From: an uncultured Desulfovibrio sp.
GTDB taxonomy: Bacteria > Desulfobacterota > Desulfovibrionia > Desulfovibrionales > Desulfovibrionaceae
NCBI RefSeq assembly: GCF_944324525.1
Contig: NZ_CALUWS010000016.1
Span: forward strand, 1 to 53,453
Direction of reading: 5' to 3'
Length of the DNA: 53,453 nt
The position numbers were made by a program, and so were the translations under genes. This document shows, piece after piece, positions 49,320-53,453 of the stretch. How positions within the stretch are numbered: position 1 is the first letter of the stretch; each line of letters begins with the position of its first letter. The notes beneath the pieces were generated by a model that did no database searches, was not told the origin of the DNA, and was given only the letters and a program-made list of their open reading frames with translations.

Positions 49320-50200
49320 TGAGCATTTTCGTCAACAAGCAGTCGCGCGTCATCGTGCAGGGCGTCACGGGCAAGGAAGGGGCCTTCTGGGCGAAACACA
49401 TGAAGGACATGGGCACGCAGGTGGTGGCGGGCGTCACCCCCGGCAAGGAAGGCCAGAACGTGGACGGCATACCGGTGTATCACTCGGTACGGCGCGCCAC
49501 GGCGGAACATCCGGCGGACGTCTCCATGCTCTTCGTGCCGCCCAAGTTCACCAAGGATGCGGTATTCGAGGCGCTGGACGCCGGCATCCGCAAGATCTGC
49601 ACCATTGCCGACGGCATCCCCCTGCATGACGCCATCGAGATTCGGCGTGCCGCCATGTCCTGCGGCGCCATGGTCATCGGCGGCAACACGTCCGGCATCA
49701 TCTCCGCCGGAGAAGCCATGCTGGGCACGATCCCCTATTGGATCGAGCGCGTGTACCGTAAGGGACATGTGGGCGTCATGACCCGCAGCGGCTCCCTGAC
49801 CAACGAGGTGACGGCCGAGATCGTCAAGGGCGGCTTCGGCATCACCACGCTCATCGGCGTGGGCGGCGACCCGGTGCCCGGCACCCGCTTTGCCGAGCTT
49901 CTGCCCCTGTATGAAGCCGACGACGATACGCATGCCGTGGTCATCATCGGCGAACTGGGCGGCACCATGGAAGAGGAAGTGGCCGAAGCCAGGGAGGCCG
50001 GCATCTTCACCAAGCCCCTTGTGGCTTTCATGGGCGGACGTACCGCTCCGGAAGGCAAGCGCATGGGTCATGCGGGCGCCATCGTCACCGGCGGCCGCGG
50101 TACGGTCAAGGGCAAGACGGCGGCGCTCATCCAGGCCGGAGCCAAGGTCGCCAAGCGGCCCAGCGAGGTCGGCCCGCTGCTGCGGTCCTTCCTTGGATAA
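49319..50200 (+). CDS. ADP-forming acyl-CoA ligase alpha subunit (SucD-like)
   Basis: 293 residues. The CoA-binding domain begins FVNKQSRVIVQGVTGKEGAFWAKHM; the phosphorylated active-site histidine is H251 in RMGHAGAIVTGG. It receives phosphate from ATP and makes an acyl-phosphate for CoA transfer. The start codon overlaps the beta-subunit stop (TGATG), a sign of a coupled complex. Position before a second solute-binding protein and after the aldehyde dehydrogenase supports a role in activating the imported anion. Housekeeping succinyl-CoA synthetase is the alternative but the operon partners argue against it. Confidence 0.8.
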   Translation: MSIFVNKQSRVIVQGVTGKEGAFWAKHMKDMGTQVVAGVTPGKEGQNVDGIPVYHSVRRATAEHPADVSMLFVPPKFTKDAVFEALDAGIRKICTIADGIPLHDAIEIRRAAMSCGAMVIGGNTSGIISAGEAMLGTIPYWIERVYRKGHVGVMTRSGSLTNEVTAEIVKGGFGITTLIGVGGDPVPGTRFAELLPLYEADDDTHAVVIIGELGGTMEEEVAEAREAGIFTKPLVAFMGGRTAPEGKRMGHAGAIVTGGRGTVKGKTAALIQAGAKVAKRPSEVGPLLRSFLG

Positions 50201-50284
50201 GGAGTAAGGCCGGCCGGGGGCGTTCGTGCCTCCGGCCGGCTGGCGAGCCGCGGGTGGCTGTCACATCAACTCACGAGGTCGTCT

Positions 50285-51331
50285 ATGAGAATTCGCATCG
50301 CGCTGCTGCTGACCCTGCTGTTGGGATTGCTTGCCGCCCCGGTTCACGCGGAAATAGCGCTCAAGACCGCATGGCTTGGCGAACACGAAGCCTTTGTCGC
50401 CTGGTATGCCAAGAAGATGGGCTGAGACAAGGAGGCGGGACTGAGCCTGACCATGCTGCAGTTCGGCTCCGGCGACAAGATCATGTCCACCCAGCAGGAG
50501 CATGATTGGGCCATTGCCGCCTGCGGCGCCGTCCCTGTGGTCGTGTCTCCCCAAATCGACAATGTGTACATCATCGGCCTTGCCAATACGGAAACCGAAG
50601 CCAACGCCATCTACGCCCGGGAAGGTGGCCCCATCATGCAGGCAAAGGGCGCCAATCCCCAGTTTCCCGACGTGTTCGGCAGCGCGGAAAGCCTGCGCGG
50701 CAAGACCATACTGTGTCCGGTCAACACCTCGGCGCACTACCTGCTCGACAGGTGGCTGACCATCCTTGGCCTGACGGAAAAGGACGTCAAGGTGAGCAAC
50801 GTGCTGCCCGGCCCGGCCATCGACATGATGAGCAAGGATTTTGGCGATGCCGCCGCCCTGTGGTGGCCCGCCAATGCCCGCGCCGCCAAGGCGGGGCTGG
50901 TGGAAGCCGCCTCGTCCAAGGCCTGCGGCGTGGAACATCCCATCGTCCTGGTCGTCAAGCGGGATTTTGCCCATCAGCATCCCGATCAGGTCATCATGTT
51001 CCTGCGCCTCTACCTGCGTACCGTGGCCGAGATGCAGCGTCTGGGGCCCGACACGCTTGTGGAGCAGTACCGCATCTTTGCCCTGCAGTGGTACAAGCAG
51101 GATATGAGCCGTGAGGATATTCTCGAGGATTTGCGTCTGCATCCCATCTACAACATCGATCAGCAGATGGCGCTTTTTGACGACAAGGAAAAGGGCCTGC
51201 CCGCCTGGATCAGTCAGATCGCCGATTTTTATGCCCGCAGCGGATCCCTTTCGCCTGAAAGAAGGGCCGAGCTCGGCCGCCTGTCCTTCCTCAATCCCCA
51301 TTTCCTCAAGGCCGTCTGGCTGACGCGGTAG
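50285..51331 (+). pseudogene. Solute-binding protein copy 2, interrupted by an in-frame UGA at codon 47
   Basis: The frame opens with ATG 50285 (signal peptide, IALLLTLLLGLLAAPVHAE) and matches copy 1 residue by residue: IALKTAWLGEHEAFVAWYAKKMG. At 50423-50425 there is TGA where copy 1 has Trp (GWD). It continues in frame as DKEAGLSLTMLQFGSGDK and on to TAG 51329-51331. The change is TGG to TGA. Either the gene is a recent pseudogene, or the base is a sequencing error. Selenocysteine is unlikely because the paralogue has Trp and no clear SECIS hairpin follows. An internal start at 50453 would give a protein without a signal peptide. It is 84 bases after the ligase alpha gene, in the same operon. 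Confidence 0.75.
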
Positions 51332-51347
51332 ATGCCATACCTACGGC

Positions 51348-51400
51348 GGCATGAGGGAAGGAACGCCTCCTGTACGAACCATGTTTCCTTCCCTCATGCC
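51348..51400 (+). terminator. Long hairpin at the end of the sulfonate cluster
   Basis: GGCATGAGGGAAGGAA (51348-51363) pairs perfectly with TTCCTTCCCTCATGCC (51385-51400), loop 21 bases, then a C/T-rich tail. Probable transcription end or mRNA 3' stabiliser. Confidence 0.6.
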
Positions 51401-51651
51401 CCTCCTTTCTCTCCCGTTGCGGATGTGGAGTCGACGGTCCGCCGCTTTTAAGGAGCGCAAAGGCCGCGGCGCGGGGAGCATGGAGCGAGCAGCCGTGGCA
51501 ACGCTACGCCTCCGCCTGCTCCCGGAACAGTGATGAACCGGGATCAGGCAAAAGAAGCGTGCCGTCATCCTCATATGTGGTGGGCACATGCCGCCTGCCG
51601 CATGGCAGCCGCCAGCGGTACAGCCCTTTTTGACAGCACGCTCTCCTCCTG

Positions 51652-51692
51652 GGCGCTTCCGGGGCCATCACTCCCCCGGGAGCGCCTTTTTG
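51652..51692 (+). terminator. Terminator-like hairpin
   Basis: GGCGCTTCCGGGG pairs with CCCCCGGGAGCGCC around an eight-base loop, followed by TTTTT. Confidence 0.5.
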
Positions 51693-51763
51693 GGGGCTTG
51701 CGCATGCGGCAAGTCCCCATTTTCAGGCTTTTGCAAAAGTTTTCGCAGGGAAAGCCCGTCAGG

Positions 51764-51908
51764 AGAGCAATTTCAGTTTGAAACGCTCTGCATTCCAAAC
51801 CACACGGCCTGCCATTTTGCGGAAAAAACGCGGTTCTTTCGCCTGGTTTTGCCCGGCGGCGCTGTGCCGCCACCTCACATCGTCCCTTTTTCAAAGATAA
51901 AACGCTCT
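51764..51908. repeat. Family A dispersed repeat, copy A4
   Basis: Starts AGAGCAATTTCAGTTTGAAACG and ends AAAACGCTCT (51899-51908); the central GCGGAAAAAACGCGG and CGGCGGCGCTGTGCCGCC segments match A1 and A2, with more substitutions. Confidence 0.75.
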
Positions 51909-52155
51909 ATTGCTTGTTCGTGGGGAAGGATACCCCTTCGCCTTGCTGTCGATGCCGGCATGGGCTTTCATCTGCGGCACACCGGCAGCACGTGCCCAGA
52001 CGGCAACATGCCGCACCGATGCCTGACGCCTTGCTGACCGGCTCTGCGTCAGGATGGCTTGCCAAGCAGCCCTTTCGTGCTGATAGTATCTGAAGGAGCC
52101 GGTGCGGCATGTGGCCCTGCCGGATGATCTTTTCTCTTGTCATCGGAGGTTGCCG

Positions 52156-53453
52156 ATGTTGCAGCACCTTTTGAAGATAGTGGCCGCTCTTGTCATGCTG
52201 GCGGTTTTGGTTTTGCTCGTCCAGCTCAACGGGCTGGCCCGCGAGCTGACGGAACTCTTTGCGCCCGGCTGGGGCAGGATCGCCTGGCTGGCCTGCGCCG
52301 GTCTGGAACTTGTCGCGCTGATCTGGCTGGGACTGGCCTGCTTTGCCCGTCCGTCCCGCCTGCTGCTGCGTGAGGATCCCAGCGAGGCGGAACGGCAGGC
52401 CTTTGCCGCCGAGCTGACGCACCGGTTGAGCGCGAACCGTCTGGTACGGCAGGCCGGACTTGATCCCGCCGCGGAGGATTTTCTGCCTCAGGCGCTGGCC
52501 CTGCTGGACAAGAAGGCGGATGCCATCATCCGCAGCGACGCCAAAAAAGTGTTTCTGGGCACGGCGCTTTCCCAGAACGGACGGCTGGATGCGCTCATCG
52601 TCTTTGTGGCGCTCTGCCGCATGGTCTGGAAGGTATCGGCCATTTATAACCAGCGGCCTTCGCTGCGGGAGGTGTGGAGCGTCTATCACGCGGTCTCTTC
52701 CGCCACTTTTCTGGCCTTTTCCATCGAGGCGCTGGATATACCCCGCACGGTGACGGAAAGCATGAGCGCGCTTGTTCCGGCGGCGGCCCCTTCTCTGGCC
52801 ACGGCTTCCGTCCCGCTGGTGGGGGCCTCGGTACAGTTCTTCACTACGGCGGCCATCGACGGCGCGGCGAACAGTCTGCTTGCCATCCGGGCGGGCATGA
52901 GCACCAAGTATGCCTTTCGTCATGCGGCGCTGGATGAGGAGGACGCGCGGCAGGCAGGCATTCGGGACAGCGCGGCCATGCTGCTGGCCGTATCCGGCGA
53001 ATGCCTGAATGAAGTGGTGAATGCTCTGCGCGGTCAGATCTGGCAGATGGGGAAGTCGGCTGGCGGATCGTTGCGCCATGCGGCAAGCAGCGTGAGCGAA
53101 GGCGTATGCGCGGCAGGCTCTGCGGCGGCCTCAGCGGTGACGCGGAGCAGCGGTGCGGTGGTGGATGCGGTGGACAACGGCATCTCGGCGACGCTGAAGG
53201 CGGCGGGCACGGCCACCAGCGCCACGGTGGGCGCGGTAAGTTCGGCGGCGTCGGCCGTGGGCAGCGGCGTGCGGAACGCGGCAAGCAGCGTGAGCGAAGG
53301 CGTATGCGCTGCGGGCTCGGCGGCGGCCTCAGCGGTGACGCGGGGCAGCGGTGCAGTGGTGGATGCGGTGGACAATGGCATCTCGGCGACGCTGAAGGCG
53401 GCGGGCACGGCCACCAGCGCCACGGTGGGCGCGGTGAGTTCGGCGGCGGGAAC
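52156..53453 (+). CDS. DUF697-like membrane protein with tandem repeats, truncated by window end
   Basis: At least 432 residues and still open at the last base. Two transmembrane helices lie at about 5-23 and 38-60. The middle (about 75-285) has the DUF697 (YcjF-type) pattern: helical NRLVRQAGLDP, FLGTALSQNGRLDALIVFVALCRMVWKVSAIYN (shown in parts), RPSLREVWSVYHAVSSA and VPLVGASVQFFTTAAIDG. From about residue 309 it becomes an Ala/Ser/Val/Gly-rich repeat of 66 residues, with at least two nearly identical copies. DUF697 proteins often partner with a small GTPase; none is in the window. CGGAGG precedes ATG 52156. Confidence 0.75.
   Translation, partial: MLQHLLKIVAALVMLAVLVLLVQLNGLARELTELFAPGWGRIAWLACAGLELVALIWLGLACFARPSRLLLREDPSEAERQAFAAELTHRLSANRLVRQAGLDPAAEDFLPQALALLDKKADAIIRSDAKKVFLGTALSQNGRLDALIVFVALCRMVWKVSAIYNQRPSLREVWSVYHAVSSATFLAFSIEALDIPRTVTESMSALVPAAAPSLATASVPLVGASVQFFTTAAIDGAANSLLAIRAGMSTKYAFRHAALDEEDARQAGIRDSAAMLLAVSGECLNEVVNALRGQIWQMGKSAGGSLRHAASSVSEGVCAAGSAAASAVTRSSGAVVDAVDNGISATLKAAGTATSATVGAVSSAASAVGSGVRNAASSVSEGVCAAGSAAASAVTRGSGAVVDAVDNGISATLKAAGTATSATVGAVSSAAG
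53080..53453 (+). repeat. 198-bp in-frame tandem repeat within the DUF697-like gene
   Basis: Unit 1 is 53080-53277; unit 2 starts at 53278 and is cut by the window end after 176 bases. A handful of substitutions separate them. Each encodes 66 residues, beginning AASSVSEGVCAAGSAAASAV, then DAVDNGISATLKAAGTATSA. Confidence 0.9.

Larger units (their letters stand above)
51332..52155. other. Gene-free region with hairpins and repeat A4
   Basis: 824 bases. It holds the long terminator-like hairpin 51348-51400, another hairpin with a T-run at 51652-51691, repeat A4 (51764-51908) and a stretch before the DUF697-like gene. I see no supported coding sequence. Confidence 0.65.

Noticed and set aside
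50423-50425. UGA as a selenocysteine codon
   Set aside because: The paralogue has Trp at this position, a single G-to-A change explains it, and only a weak four-base-pair stem follows, not a convincing SECIS.
51907-53079. A 390-codon open frame on the minus strand
   Set aside because: It runs antisense to the DUF697-like gene, which has a good ribosome binding site, membrane helices and a known domain pattern.

Overview
The window looks like a chromosomal segment of a GC-rich, anaerobic, sulfite-reducing member of the Desulfovibrionaceae (Desulfovibrio/Bilophila group). The evidence is a Tmc/Hmc-type transmembrane redox module with a multihaem cytochrome, two separate gene sets that read as organosulfonate catabolism, a meso-diaminopimelate dehydrogenase, folE2 and NikR. 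No 16S rRNA is present, so genus and species stay open. Stated functions are reasoned from sequence features and family knowledge; no database search was run.

Layout. 1-2700: the right end of an IS200/IS605-type element (tnpB would lie outside the window), a small methyltransferase, a membrane-anchored unknown protein, and a short gene broken by a 147-bp MITE-like repeat. 2.7-5.3 kb (minus): three-gene redox module (HdrD-like Fe-S protein, membrane cytochrome b, triheme cytochrome c). 5.7-14.2 kb (minus): rpoC and rpoB, without rplJL upstream. 14.4-21.8 kb: a catabolic operon (minus) of APC permease, HpsN-type sulfopropanediol dehydrogenase, DegT aminotransferase, CuyA-type cysteate sulfo-lyase/D-cysteine desulfhydrase and Asp/Glu racemase, with a divergent GntR/FCD regulator that seems to be leaderless. 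22.3-30.4 kb (minus): cheW, ddh, then mazG, a large lipoprotein and a polytopic GT39-like protein, and cvpA. 30.5-39.3 kb (plus): methyltransferase, nikR, folE2, an orphan flagellar rod-domain protein, an NlpC/P60 lipoprotein, a membrane rhodanese, gluQ, a small unknown, an AI-2E-family permease, an NSS transporter and tRNA-Thr(CGU). 39.3-41.6 kb (minus): small Cys-rich secreted protein, hexapeptide acetyltransferase, alpha/beta hydrolase. 42.0-51.3 kb (plus): sigma-54 activator, solute-binding protein, DASS transporter, acylating aldehyde dehydrogenase, ADP-forming CoA ligase (beta and alpha), and a second solute-binding protein interrupted by an in-frame UGA. 52.2 kb to the end: a DUF697-like membrane protein with a 198-bp in-frame tandem repeat that runs off the window.

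How it fits together. The 14-22 kb operon could take a C3 sulfonate (dihydroxypropanesulfonate, sulfolactate or cysteate) to pyruvate, ammonia and sulfite. The 42-51 kb set matches the enzymes that activate sulfoacetate to sulfoacetyl-CoA and reduce it to sulfoacetaldehyde. Its two gene starts carry sigma-54 (-24/-12) promoters, next to the gene for the likely activator. Sulfite from such pathways would be the terminal electron acceptor, and the Tmc-like module would deliver electrons across the membrane. The C2 pathway would also need an isethionate-type C-S lyase and a sulfoacetaldehyde reductase, which are not in the window.

Two families of dispersed, highly structured repeats (A: four copies of about 147 bp with AGAGCGTTTT-like inverted ends; B: two copies of about 120 bp placed just after stop codons) punctuate the accessory half of the window.
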